This document shows positions 9,288 to 17,754 of a stretch of DNA of 64,000 nt, one piece after another. Source of the DNA: Marinobacter changyiensis (GTDB lineage: Bacteria > Pseudomonadota > Gammaproteobacteria > Pseudomonadales > Oleiphilaceae); assembly GCF_009193265.1 (NCBI RefSeq), contig NZ_VZZZ01000003.1, positions 310,001 through 374,000 of the forward strand, written 5' to 3'. The number at the start of each line of letters is the position of its first letter. The first letter of the stretch is position 1. A program made the translations under genes and the position numbers. The notes below the pieces were generated by a model. It ran no database searches. It saw nothing but the letters and a program-made list of their open reading frames with translations, and was not told the DNA's origin.

Positions 9288-9935
9288 TCATTCTTTCCAG
9301 AAACGAGCAAGCAGCCGTCGCACCTCGTCGTCAGAAACCTGGTGGAAATCCTGGTACCACTGGCCGATGGAATTGAAATAGGCGGGCGTCTCCAGGCAAA
9401 CTACCTTATCGGCGCTGTTGCGGAGGTTTCTGATGGTGTCGGCCGGAGCCACGGGAACGGCCACTATAACTTCATGGGGCCGGTGGACTTTGAGTGCCTT
9501 CAGCGCTGCACCCATAGTGGCCCCCGTGGCGAGGCCGTCGTCTACAAGAATGACGGTAGCATCGCTCATATCCGGCCATGGGCGATCCCCGCGGTAGGCA
9601 TGCTCCCGTCTCTCAAGCTCCTGGAGCTCGCGCTCGGCCACCCTCTCAATCGTCTCATCACTGACACCACCGTAATCGAGCACCTGGCGGTTGAGAACGC
9701 GGACACCGCCACTGGCGATGGCGCCCATAGCGAGTTCCTCATGGCCGGGCATACCCAGTTTCCTGACAATCATCAGGTCCAGCTCAGCGCCCAGGTGCTG
9801 TGCGATTTCAGCGGCCACGGGAACCCCTCCCCGAGGCAATGCCAGCACGACAAGGTGCTTACGGTTGCGATAGTCTTCAAGGGCACGGGCCAGCTCGCGG
9901 CCGGCGGATTCACGGTCTTGGATGGGCAGTTTCAT
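9288..9935 (-). CDS. Phosphoribosyltransferase-domain protein (COG1926 type)
   Basis: A 215-residue type I phosphoribosyltransferase. The PRPP loop VILVDDGLATGATM spans residues 128-141, and the N-terminal part has the LALPRGGVPVAAEIA segment that is typical of this uncharacterised subfamily, which is known in mycobacteria fused to an alpha/beta hydrolase. The acceptor base is unknown. It is followed by the PRPP synthetase and preceded by its own conserved upstream region, of which a second copy lies at 39291-39406. ATG 9935 has CGGAG ten bases upstream. Confidence 0.88.
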   Translation of the reverse strand: MKLPIQDRESAGRELARALEDYRNRKHLVVLALPRGGVPVAAEIAQHLGAELDLMIVRKLGMPGHEELAMGAIASGGVRVLNRQVLDYGGVSDETIERVAERELQELERREHAYRGDRPWPDMSDATVILVDDGLATGATMGAALKALKVHRPHEVIVAVPVAPADTIRNLRNSADKVVCLETPAYFNSIGQWYQDFHQVSDDEVRRLLARFWKE

Positions 9936-10017
9936 CGTGCAACTCCGGTAGTGTGTGACTGCAACTCATGAACCGATTCTTTAAGTCTAGTCAAGCCGAG
10001 TTTGAAGGGAAATAAAA
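9900..10017 (-). repeat. Phosphoribosyltransferase promoter and first codons, copy A
   Basis: This 118-base stretch covers the upstream region and first 12 codons of the phosphoribosyltransferase gene. It is closely similar to 39291-39406 on the plus strand. Both copies contain TTGACTAGACTTAAA (here 9980-9994, read on the minus strand), a 17-base spacing from TTGACT to a poorly conserved -10-like hexamer, the CCGGAGTTGCACGAT ribosome-binding region and the start of the coding sequence. TTGACT may be a -35 box, but the -10 (TCATGA) is weak, so the sigma factor is uncertain. Confidence 0.8.
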
Positions 10018-10058
10018 TCGTCGAGGCATGGCACGAAGATGTTTTGAAATGGCGATTT

Positions 10059-12467
10059 TCATGAACTGCCCGCCTCCTTCTTCTGCTTGCTTTCGGCGTC
10101 CGCGACGATGGTCTTGACCTTGAGAAAGCTGTCCGGACTCACGGAGATGCTGTCAATGCCGTGCTCCACCAGGAAGGCGGCGAACTCAGGATGATCACTC
10201 GGTGCCTGGCCACAGAGGCCGGTGTGGATGCCGCTTTTGCGCGCTTTGGCAAGCAGATCCGAGATGGCGCATTTCACCGCCGCGTTCTGCTCGTCGAACA
10301 GCCCGCTCAACCGGTCACTGTCGCGATCGATGCCCAGCACGAGTTGAGTCAGGTCGTTGGAGCCGATGGAAAACCCGTCGAAGCGCTCGGCGAACTCCTC
10401 GGCGAGAAAGACATTGGCGGGCAGCTCTGCCATGACAAAGACCTCAAGCCCGTCGCGGCCGCGTAAGAGCCCGTTGTCGGCCAATTCCTTGAGGACATTG
10501 TCGGCTTCGTCGAGGGTTCTGCAGAAGGGAATCATGATCACGATGTTCTTCAGGCCGATCTCTTCCCGTGCACGGCGCACGGCGCGGCATTCGAGCGCGA
10601 AGCCCTCACGGTATTCCCCACTGTAGTAGCGGCTCGCGCCACGCCAGCCGAGCATCGGGTTTTCCTCCCTGGGCTCGAACTGGGCACCACCGATCAGATC
10701 CGCGTATTCGTTGGTCTTGAAGTCGCTCATGCGCACGATGACCGGATCGGGGTGGCGGGCGGCGGCGATACGGGCCATGCCGCGGGCCAGGTTATCGACG
10801 AAAAACTCGCACTTGTCGTCATACCCCTTGGTCAGCTCGGTGATCCGACGACGGGTCTTCCTGTCCGAGAGCGAGTCGAAGTGAACGAGGGCCATCGGGT
10901 GAATCTTGATCTGGTTGCCGATGATGAATTCCATACGGGCCAGCCCCACCCCGTCGGCCGGCAGACTCCACCAGCGCAGGGCCGCGGCAGGATTTGCCAG
11001 ATTCAACATGATGCGGGTATGGGTCTTCGGAATCTCCGCCGTGTCGATCTCGCGCACATCGAAATCCAGGATGCCCTCGTACACCCTACCCTCCGAGCCT
11101 TCGGCACAGGAGACGGTAACCTCCTGGCCATCCTCCAATACCTTCGTTGCATCACCCGCGCCCACAATAGCCGTCAGGCCCAGCTCCCGGCTCACGATCG
11201 CGGCGTGGCTGGTGCGCCCGCCGTGGTCGGTGACGATCGCCGAAGCCTTCTTCATGATCGGGACCCAGTCGGGATCGGTCGTCCCCGTGACCAGCACCGC
11301 ACCTGCCTTGAACTGGCCGATCTCATTCGCGCTCTTCAGACGACACACTTCGCCGGAAGCGATGGAGTCACCAATCGCCTGGCCGCGCACCAGCTCGCGG
11401 CCTTTTTGCTTGAGGTGGTAACTCCTGAGCATGCCGGCCTCGCGGCGCGATTGCACGGTTTCGGGACGGGCCTGTACGATATATAGCTCGCCTGACTCGC
11501 CGTCTTTCGCCCACTCCATGTCCATGGGCTGGCCGTAGTGCGATTCGATGACGCAGGCCCAGCGGGCCAGCTGTAGAACCTCGTCATCGCTCAGCACAAA
11601 TGCGGTGCGCTCCTTCCGGGGCGTGTCCACCAGCTTCGAGGTGGCGTCACCGCTCCTGGCGTAAACCATCTTCTTCGCCTTGGCACCCAGGGTCCTGGCG
11701 ATAATCGGGCGCAGCGAAGGATCCTCGAGCAACGGCTTGAACACCAGGTACTCGTCAGGCTCTACTATGCCCTGGACCACGGTCTCCCCCAGCCCCCAGG
11801 CGCCGTCGATCAGCACTGCCCGGGGAAACCCGGTCTCCGTGTCGATGGAGAACATGACGCCGGAACCGGCCTTGTCCGAGCGCACCATCTCCTGAATGCC
11901 CACGGAAAGCGCGACTTTCATATGGTCAAAACCATGATTCTCCCGATAGACGATGGCCCGGTCGGTGAACAGGGAGGCAAAACACTTCTTGCAGGCCTCG
12001 AGCAAGGCCTTGTCGCCGCGGACATTCAGGAAGGTCTCAAGCTGGCCGGCGAAACTGGCCTCCGGCAGGTCCTCCGCCGTCGCGCTGCTGCGCACTGCAA
12101 CGCTGGCGAGCTTGCTTGCGCCGCGACGCGCCATCTCGTGATAGGCGCGCAGAATCGCCTCCGCCAGCGGCGGCGGGAAGTCTGCATCCAGTATCATCTT
12201 GCGAACGGTCTTGCCGGTCGCGGCCAGGTCGCGCTTGTCCTTCTTGAGCGCGCCGAGTTTCTCGGCGAGGGGTTCAGCCAGTCTGTTTTCCTCGAGAAAA
12301 CTCCAATAGGCGTCGGCCGTGGTCGCGAATCCGCCCGGCACGCGGATGCCCGATTCCCGAAACGCGCCAATCATCTCCCCGAGCGAGGCATTCTTGCCGC
12401 CGACGATGGCAGTGTCCGTGCGGCGCAGATCCATAAGGCGGCGCACGAGTGCGGTGTGCTTGGTCAT
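10059..12467 (-). CDS. ppsA: Phosphoenolpyruvate synthase (pyruvate, water dikinase)
   Basis: Converts pyruvate, ATP and water to PEP, AMP and phosphate, the entry step of gluconeogenesis from C3 compounds. The 802 residues show the three family domains: an ATP-grasp domain (about 1-340; SVAVRSSATAEDLPEASFAGQ), the swivelling phospho-His domain with GGRTSHAAIVSREL (about 420) and the C-terminal PEP/pyruvate barrel (GIDRDSDRLSGLFDE, then GLCGQAPSDHPEFA). It overlaps the stop codon of the GH65 gene by ATGA, which indicates translational coupling. A gluconeogenic enzyme coupled to a disaccharide phosphorylase is unusual; it may be a second ppsA copy. Confidence 0.94.
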   Translation of the reverse strand: MTKHTALVRRLMDLRRTDTAIVGGKNASLGEMIGAFRESGIRVPGGFATTADAYWSFLEENRLAEPLAEKLGALKKDKRDLAATGKTVRKMILDADFPPPLAEAILRAYHEMARRGASKLASVAVRSSATAEDLPEASFAGQLETFLNVRGDKALLEACKKCFASLFTDRAIVYRENHGFDHMKVALSVGIQEMVRSDKAGSGVMFSIDTETGFPRAVLIDGAWGLGETVVQGIVEPDEYLVFKPLLEDPSLRPIIARTLGAKAKKMVYARSGDATSKLVDTPRKERTAFVLSDDEVLQLARWACVIESHYGQPMDMEWAKDGESGELYIVQARPETVQSRREAGMLRSYHLKQKGRELVRGQAIGDSIASGEVCRLKSANEIGQFKAGAVLVTGTTDPDWVPIMKKASAIVTDHGGRTSHAAIVSRELGLTAIVGAGDATKVLEDGQEVTVSCAEGSEGRVYEGILDFDVREIDTAEIPKTHTRIMLNLANPAAALRWWSLPADGVGLARMEFIIGNQIKIHPMALVHFDSLSDRKTRRRITELTKGYDDKCEFFVDNLARGMARIAAARHPDPVIVRMSDFKTNEYADLIGGAQFEPREENPMLGWRGASRYYSGEYREGFALECRAVRRAREEIGLKNIVIMIPFCRTLDEADNVLKELADNGLLRGRDGLEVFVMAELPANVFLAEEFAERFDGFSIGSNDLTQLVLGIDRDSDRLSGLFDEQNAAVKCAISDLLAKARKSGIHTGLCGQAPSDHPEFAAFLVEHGIDSISVSPDSFLKVKTIVADAESKQKKEAGSS

Positions 12468-15034
12468 GGGCCAGGCTCCTTGGGTGTGTTGGCGGCGCTG
12501 GAAAGAGATTGTTTGTCGCGGTTTTCGTTGCGGTCACGTTCTTGCGGTTTGAACAGACGGAATTGGCAGTCGTTGCCGGGCGCGAGATCGCGGTAATGGC
12601 CCCGATAGGCGATCGTGATCGGGCTGGTCGTGACCGACCCGCTGCGGATTCGAAGCACGTTGTGATCTACATCGACGTCGAGGTTCTGGCGGCGATAATG
12701 CAGCCGTACCTTGATCCGCCGCAGGTCTCTGGGAAGCGCCGGATCGAAATGCAGGACATTGGCACGCATCTCGACACCGAGGTAGCAGCGCTGGATCAGG
12801 TCGACGGTGCCGGCCATGGCGCCGACATGAATCCCCTCCGGCGTGGTGCCACCCTGGATGTCGGCGATGTCGCTGTCGAGCGCTTGCTGGAAGAGGTGCC
12901 ATGAGCGCAGACGATCCGACCGCGCCAGAACCCATGAGTGCACGACCTGACTAAGGGTCGATCCGTGGGACGTGCGCGCCAGATAGTAGTCGACATTTTT
13001 CGGGATAGTGTCGTGGTCGAACGGATAGCCGAGCTGCTCGAACAGCAGCGCGAGCTCATCTGCCGAGAACAGATAAAACAGCATCAGCACGTCGGCCTGC
13101 TTGGAGACCTTGTAACGATTCGGCGTATCGCCCTCGGCTTCGAGGATGCGGTCCAGGCGATGGATGTCGCCGTACTTCTCCCGATACCGGTCCCAGTCGA
13201 ACTCCTCCAGTTCGTCGTAGCCGTCGAACTGGCCGATGATACCGTTAGCATTTATCGGCACCCGCAGCTTACAGGCGATCTCATGCCAGCTATCGATTTC
13301 ATCAAGACTCAGCCCGAGGCGCTCGCACAACTGATCGCGCAGCGTCCCGGGCAGAAGATCGATAACATCGCGTGCCCGGGTGAGCACCCATGCGGCCATC
13401 ACGTTCGTGTAGGCGTTGTTGTCGACGCCACCCGCCTCTTCGGGGTCCGCATCTGGGTAGGCGGTGTGGTACTCATCCGGCCCCATGACCCCCTTGATCT
13501 CGTAGCGGTCGAGCGCCGGGTTGTAGGTGGCCGCGCTCATCCAGAAGCGCGCGATTTCCAGCAACATCTCCGCGCCGTAGCTATACAGGAACTCGCAGTC
13601 ATAGGACGCCTGATGGTACTGCCAGATGTTGTAGGCAATTGCCGCGTTGATGTGGCGCTGCCGGTGGCTGTTGTCGGGCAGCCAGCGTCCGGATTTCGGG
13701 TTCAGGTGCAACCGCTGCGTCTCCTCCCTGCCGTCACTGCCGCTCTGCCAGGGATACATGGCGCCCCGAAAACCGGCGGCCTGCGCCGCCCGCCGCGCTG
13801 CGGGCAGGCGCCGGTAGCGATAGCGCAGCAGGGCCCGTGTCAGCATGGGGATGCGCAGGCTGAGGAAGGGAAAGATGAACAGCTCGTCCCAGAAAATGTG
13901 CCCGCGGTAGGCTTCGCCGTGCCAGCCCCGAGCCGGGATGCCAGTATCGAGGTCGACGGTATGTCCGGACGCGGTCTGCAACAGGTGGAGCATGTGGACC
14001 CGCAGCTTGAGTTCGGTTTCCGGCGCAGCATGGTCTTCGAGCTCGATGTCGCACATCTCCCAGAGCTGTTTCCAGGCCAGCGAGTGCGCCGCGAGCAGCG
14101 CGCTGAAGTCGCCGGCCTGCCCGAGCGTCCGCAGGGCCGCCACGACTGGTTCTGAGATCGCCCAGTCGCGCGACGAGTGCAGCGCAACGATCTTCTCGAC
14201 TACGACTGGCGTCTGTTCATCCATACGACAGGAAATTTCCTGTGCGATCTGTTTCTCCTGTATCTGCGTTTCCCGATCGGACTCGACTGCCATCCCGCTG
14301 CGATACAGCCGTGTACGTGCCGCCTGTACGACGCAGATCCGCGATTGATTGGTGCAACAGCGCAACAGGACCGTGTCGGCGCCCCGGTGATCCAGGTCGA
14401 GAATATCGAGATGCTGAGCTGCCAGATCGCGATAGCGGGCCACGCCGTTGTTGGTGACGCTGCCGTCCAGGGCGCTGCGCACCGTCAGCCGTCCGGTCCA
14501 GTCCTCCGCCGTGAGCTCGATGTTCAGCGCGGCCAGATGCGGGTCGGCCATGCTGACGAGGCGGCGTTCCTTCCAATGTGTGGTGTGGCCCGCAGCATCG
14601 CGAAACCGCAGTTCGCGGCGCAGTACACCGTGCCGGAGGTCGAGTTTCTGGCGAAACGACAGCAGTTCGACCTGGTCCAGCCGGAACCAGGCTCCATCGT
14701 CGATCCGGAAGGTGAACGACAGCCAGTTCGGAAAGTTGACCAGGTCCTCGTTCTCGACCTCGCGTCCAGCGATCTCACTCGTCAGGCGGTTGTAGCCGCC
14801 GGCGAGGTAGGTCCCCGGATAGTGCACCGCGTCGGCCGGGCCGTCCGGCGCCGCGCCGCGGGTGACAAAATAACCGTTACCGAGTGCGCAAAGCGCTTCA
14901 CGCAGGCCCTCATGTTCGGGCGCGTAACCCTTGTAAATAAGGGACCAGGCGCTCATTTGTTTTTCCGCCGTGGCAGACTGGCGCTGCGGCGAAGTCTGGC
15001 CATCCAATGGCTTGGGCGTGACCTTGGTTGTCAT
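12464..15034 (-). CDS. Glycoside hydrolase family 65 disaccharide phosphorylase
   Basis: The 856 residues match family GH65, enzymes that phosphorolyse trehalose, maltose or kojibiose to beta-glucose 1-phosphate and glucose. Visible are the N-terminal beta-sandwich domain (CALGNGYFVTRGA, about 50), the (alpha/alpha)6 barrel (GWHGEAYRGHIFWDELFIFPF) and the catalytic-acid motif GVMGPDEYH (Glu near 519), then DVLMLFYLF and TSHGSTLSQVVHSWV. Its start overlaps the stop of the HAD/trehalose-phosphatase gene by ATGA. Together the two genes recreate the domain order of mycobacterial OtsB1 (HAD, phosphatase, GH65). Substrate choice among alpha-glucobioses is not decidable by eye; trehalose is a guess from context. 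Confidence 0.88.
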   Translation of the reverse strand: MTTKVTPKPLDGQTSPQRQSATAEKQMSAWSLIYKGYAPEHEGLREALCALGNGYFVTRGAAPDGPADAVHYPGTYLAGGYNRLTSEIAGREVENEDLVNFPNWLSFTFRIDDGAWFRLDQVELLSFRQKLDLRHGVLRRELRFRDAAGHTTHWKERRLVSMADPHLAALNIELTAEDWTGRLTVRSALDGSVTNNGVARYRDLAAQHLDILDLDHRGADTVLLRCCTNQSRICVVQAARTRLYRSGMAVESDRETQIQEKQIAQEISCRMDEQTPVVVEKIVALHSSRDWAISEPVVAALRTLGQAGDFSALLAAHSLAWKQLWEMCDIELEDHAAPETELKLRVHMLHLLQTASGHTVDLDTGIPARGWHGEAYRGHIFWDELFIFPFLSLRIPMLTRALLRYRYRRLPAARRAAQAAGFRGAMYPWQSGSDGREETQRLHLNPKSGRWLPDNSHRQRHINAAIAYNIWQYHQASYDCEFLYSYGAEMLLEIARFWMSAATYNPALDRYEIKGVMGPDEYHTAYPDADPEEAGGVDNNAYTNVMAAWVLTRARDVIDLLPGTLRDQLCERLGLSLDEIDSWHEIACKLRVPINANGIIGQFDGYDELEEFDWDRYREKYGDIHRLDRILEAEGDTPNRYKVSKQADVLMLFYLFSADELALLFEQLGYPFDHDTIPKNVDYYLARTSHGSTLSQVVHSWVLARSDRLRSWHLFQQALDSDIADIQGGTTPEGIHVGAMAGTVDLIQRCYLGVEMRANVLHFDPALPRDLRRIKVRLHYRRQNLDVDVDHNVLRIRSGSVTTSPITIAYRGHYRDLAPGNDCQFRLFKPQERDRNENRDKQSLSSAANTPKEPGP

Positions 15035-16641
15035 GGCTGTGCTCCGTGTCCGGTTTCCTCGCTGGCGGCGATCAACGCCAGCAGGTCGAGTAAGCGCTTC
15101 ACGTCCTGGGTGTCGGCCACCGCGTAGTCCGCCGCGGTCTGGCGTGACTCGTCGTACCGCACGGCAACGCGCAGGCCGCGTCCCGCCAGCGCATGAAACG
15201 CATCCTCGTCGGTGATGTCATCGCCCACATACAGCGGCGCGAGTCCGGGCCGCTCCTGAGCAAGCTGCTGTAAAAACCAGAGTACCGCCTCGCCCTTGTT
15301 CCAATCGATGTCGGGCCGGATCTCGAACACCTTCTTGCCGTGTCCCAGACGCAGGAGCGGATGCTCGACAAGTATCTTGTCCAGAATCGGCCGCAGCTTG
15401 CCCACCTCGGCCTGCGGGACCTGCCGGTAATGCACGGCGATGGAGAACTTCTTGCGTTCCACCGAGTGCCCTTCGATGTCGGTCAGGCGCTCCTGTAATG
15501 TCTGCTCCACTTCGTCGAGCTCGGTCAGAAACTCCTTACCTTTTTGCAGATGTACCCCGGACCCTTGCGGTCCGGCGATGTCGAAGCCGTGGCTGCCTGC
15601 GTACCAGACATGACCCAGGCTGACCAGCTCCTGCAGTCGCGCGAGATCGCGGCCGCTGACGATGATCACATCGCAGTGCCGGGCGAGTGTCGCAACGGCG
15701 GCGCGCATGTCCTCGGCGAGCAGCGCTTTGGTGTGATCCTCGACAATCGGTGTGAGGGTGCCGTCGTAATCCAGAAACACCGCCAGCGCCTTGCCTGCCA
15801 GACCTTGCCGGATCTCGTGCTCCCGATCCCACACCAGGGGTAGATTCGCCAGCGTCTTGACCGTCAGGCCTTCGGCCGGGGAAAAACGAAGCTCACTGAG
15901 GTCATGCACGACAACACCGGCGCCGGCCGTTTTCAGATCATCGTCAAAGTCGCCGCGCGCGACTCCAATCACCAGGCCGAACGCGCCCCGCGCGCCAGCT
16001 GCGACGCCGGCGATGGCATCCTCGACAACTGCAGTGCGCCCGGGCGCGGTATCCAGACGCCGCGCCGCCTCCAGCAGCATCGCCGGATCCGGTTTGCCGG
16101 GGAGGCCGAGCTCGGCCGCGTCGCTGCCGTCGACCCTGGCGTCGAACCGGTCGAGTAATCCGGCGTTACGCAACACCGCCTCGGCATTACGACTGGCAGA
16201 GAACACCGCGACCTTGATACCGGCGGCGCGCAAGTCGTCGATCAAATTGAGCGTTCCCGGATATGAACGCACCTGATTTTCCTCCAGCCACGCATTGAAA
16301 TACCGATCCTTGCGTTGACCGAGCCCGTACACCGTTTCGCGCTCAGAGCCGTCGTCGTCACCGTACGGCAGCTCAATGCCGCGCGATTCGAGGAAACTTC
16401 TGACACCGTCCAGCCGGGGCTTTCCATCCACGTATTGACGGTACTCGTAATGGGGATCGAACGGATGAAATTCCTCACCGCAGCGCTCCGCACGAGCCTT
16501 GAGGAATTCATCGAACAGGCGCTGCCAGGCGGCGGCATGCGCGTTCGCCGTATCGGTGATCACGCCGTCCATATCGAACAGCACGGCTTCCAACGGGGCG
16601 ATCATCGGGGCATTAACCCCGGCACCTGTGCTGACGCTCAT
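15031..16641 (-). CDS. Fusion of beta-phosphoglucomutase-like HAD and trehalose-6-phosphate phosphatase
   Basis: This 536-residue protein has two HAD-superfamily halves. Residues 1-260 are beta-phosphoglucomutase-like (LFDMDGVITDT with the Asp pair at 23 and 25; KPDPAMLLEAA; VVEDAIAGVAAG). Residues about 280-530 are trehalose-6-phosphate-phosphatase-like (VFLDYDGTLTPI near 290; IIVSGRDLARL; YVGDDITDEDAF near 475). Together they could isomerise beta-glucose 1-phosphate from the GH65 enzyme and dephosphorylate trehalose 6-phosphate. No otsA is in the window. ATG 16641 has AGGAG upstream. It is the first gene of the overlapping operon with the GH65 and PEP synthase genes, immediately downstream of a cyclic glucan synthase remnant. 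Confidence 0.9.
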   Translation of the reverse strand: MSVSTGAGVNAPMIAPLEAVLFDMDGVITDTANAHAAAWQRLFDEFLKARAERCGEEFHPFDPHYEYRQYVDGKPRLDGVRSFLESRGIELPYGDDDGSERETVYGLGQRKDRYFNAWLEENQVRSYPGTLNLIDDLRAAGIKVAVFSASRNAEAVLRNAGLLDRFDARVDGSDAAELGLPGKPDPAMLLEAARRLDTAPGRTAVVEDAIAGVAAGARGAFGLVIGVARGDFDDDLKTAGAGVVVHDLSELRFSPAEGLTVKTLANLPLVWDREHEIRQGLAGKALAVFLDYDGTLTPIVEDHTKALLAEDMRAAVATLARHCDVIIVSGRDLARLQELVSLGHVWYAGSHGFDIAGPQGSGVHLQKGKEFLTELDEVEQTLQERLTDIEGHSVERKKFSIAVHYRQVPQAEVGKLRPILDKILVEHPLLRLGHGKKVFEIRPDIDWNKGEAVLWFLQQLAQERPGLAPLYVGDDITDEDAFHALAGRGLRVAVRYDESRQTAADYAVADTQDVKRLLDLLALIAASEETGHGAQP

Positions 16642-16689
16642 GTTGTCTCCTGTCCATTTTGGAAATCGTCATTGACGGTCCCTGCCAAT

Positions 16690-17334
16690 AACGTGACACG
16701 CGGTCAGAAGTCAGAAGATTGTCGGGGAAATTTTCCAACAGCGAACGCCCGTCTTCCCTGTTTAAAGGATAGACAAATTGGAAATTTGCGCCATTGTCGA
16801 TGAGGTCAAAGCGGTAATGGATTTTGTAGCCATTCCAATCGGCCCGGACACAGGGTGCAATGCGCAGATGGTCCATTTCCAGCTGCAGTCCCAGCAGGAT
16901 TTCGACGGTCAGCCGGTACACCCAGCCAGCCGCCCCGGTGTATTAGGTCCAGCCGCCGCTATTTCGCTACACGAGCTGCCCCTGCGCCTGGAGCCGGTCG
17001 TAAAATACTTCCACAAACGACGCCGCCGTCCATATGGCAGATCAACTCCAGCGCCATGTCGTAAATACGGGGAAAACCGGCCGACTGGCCACCGGCGAGA
17101 CGCGGCGGCTGCCGTGACGACGTCGTAAGCCGCCAGCAGAACCCGCGCATTGTCTGCCAGTCGCGGTAGCAGCCTGTCTGCTCCAGGGTGCAGGTCGATT
17201 TTATGCTGGCCCGCCAGGGTGATCGCGTGACGCTTCAGCTGCTCAATACTGAACAGCTCCGCGCGCAACAACCCGGTATTCTGGTCGTGACTCAGCCCCT
17301 TCCCTTTTCGGGACGAAAATCTGAACGCTTTAAT
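16690..17334 (-). pseudogene. Remnant of a cyclic beta-1,2-glucan synthase (NdvB-like, GT84/GH94)
   Basis: Two ends of a giant enzyme are recognisable without its middle. The N-terminal piece reads LRAELFSIEQLKRHAITLA, then DRLLPRLADNARVLLAAYDVV. In a shifted frame it continues LAGGQSAGFPRIYDMALELI. After a gap comes the C-terminal GH94 piece YTGAAGWVYRLTVEILLGL with RIAPCVRADWNGYKIHYRF in a third reading phase, preceded by an in-frame stop. Full NdvB proteins have close to 2,800 residues, so nearly everything was deleted. A likely original start is an ATT codon at 17334-17332 behind an AAGGAG site, perhaps a mutated ATG. The 3' boundary is approximate. Confidence 0.8.
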
Positions 17335-17754
17335 GGTTACTGCTCCTTGCTAACCCTTTGAATGATCGAAGCAGCCCTGGCTCTATCACCGGTATTAACC
17401 AAAAATGCGACCGACGTGCTTGCGAGTCCTCAGCCTTTATCCATTAATTCGGTCACAGTTTATTGCAGGCTGCTTTGGCTGGGAGAGAGGTCGTCAGGGT
17501 GAAAAAATTGGGTTTCGGGGTTCGAGGCGGTGAACGAGGCACTGTAGCTGCGGGCAAGGCTAAATGCTCTGACGGTGGTCCCCTGCCTGAACAACATCCA
17601 GGTCGCGAATTGTTGTTATAACGGCTTCACATTACGGATATTCAAGCTACCTTTTTGAGAGAAGCGAAAATGCTGGCAGATACGGGCACCGCGTCCGAGT
17701 CGAAAGGCAATATACCCTGCAGTGAACCGGCAGCCCCAAGGACGGTAATCCCCC
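17335..17754. other. Intergenic region upstream of the cation ATPase gene
   Basis: These 420 bases lie between the diverging glucan-synthase remnant and the ATPase. No strong promoter or gene is evident. A 35-codon frame with a plausible ribosome binding site starts at 17670 and overlaps the ATPase start in another phase; it has no recognisable content. Confidence 0.5.

Noticed and set aside
12938..14155. Plus-strand frame of 405 codons across the GH65 gene
   Set aside because: Antisense shadow; low-complexity composition and no ribosome binding site.
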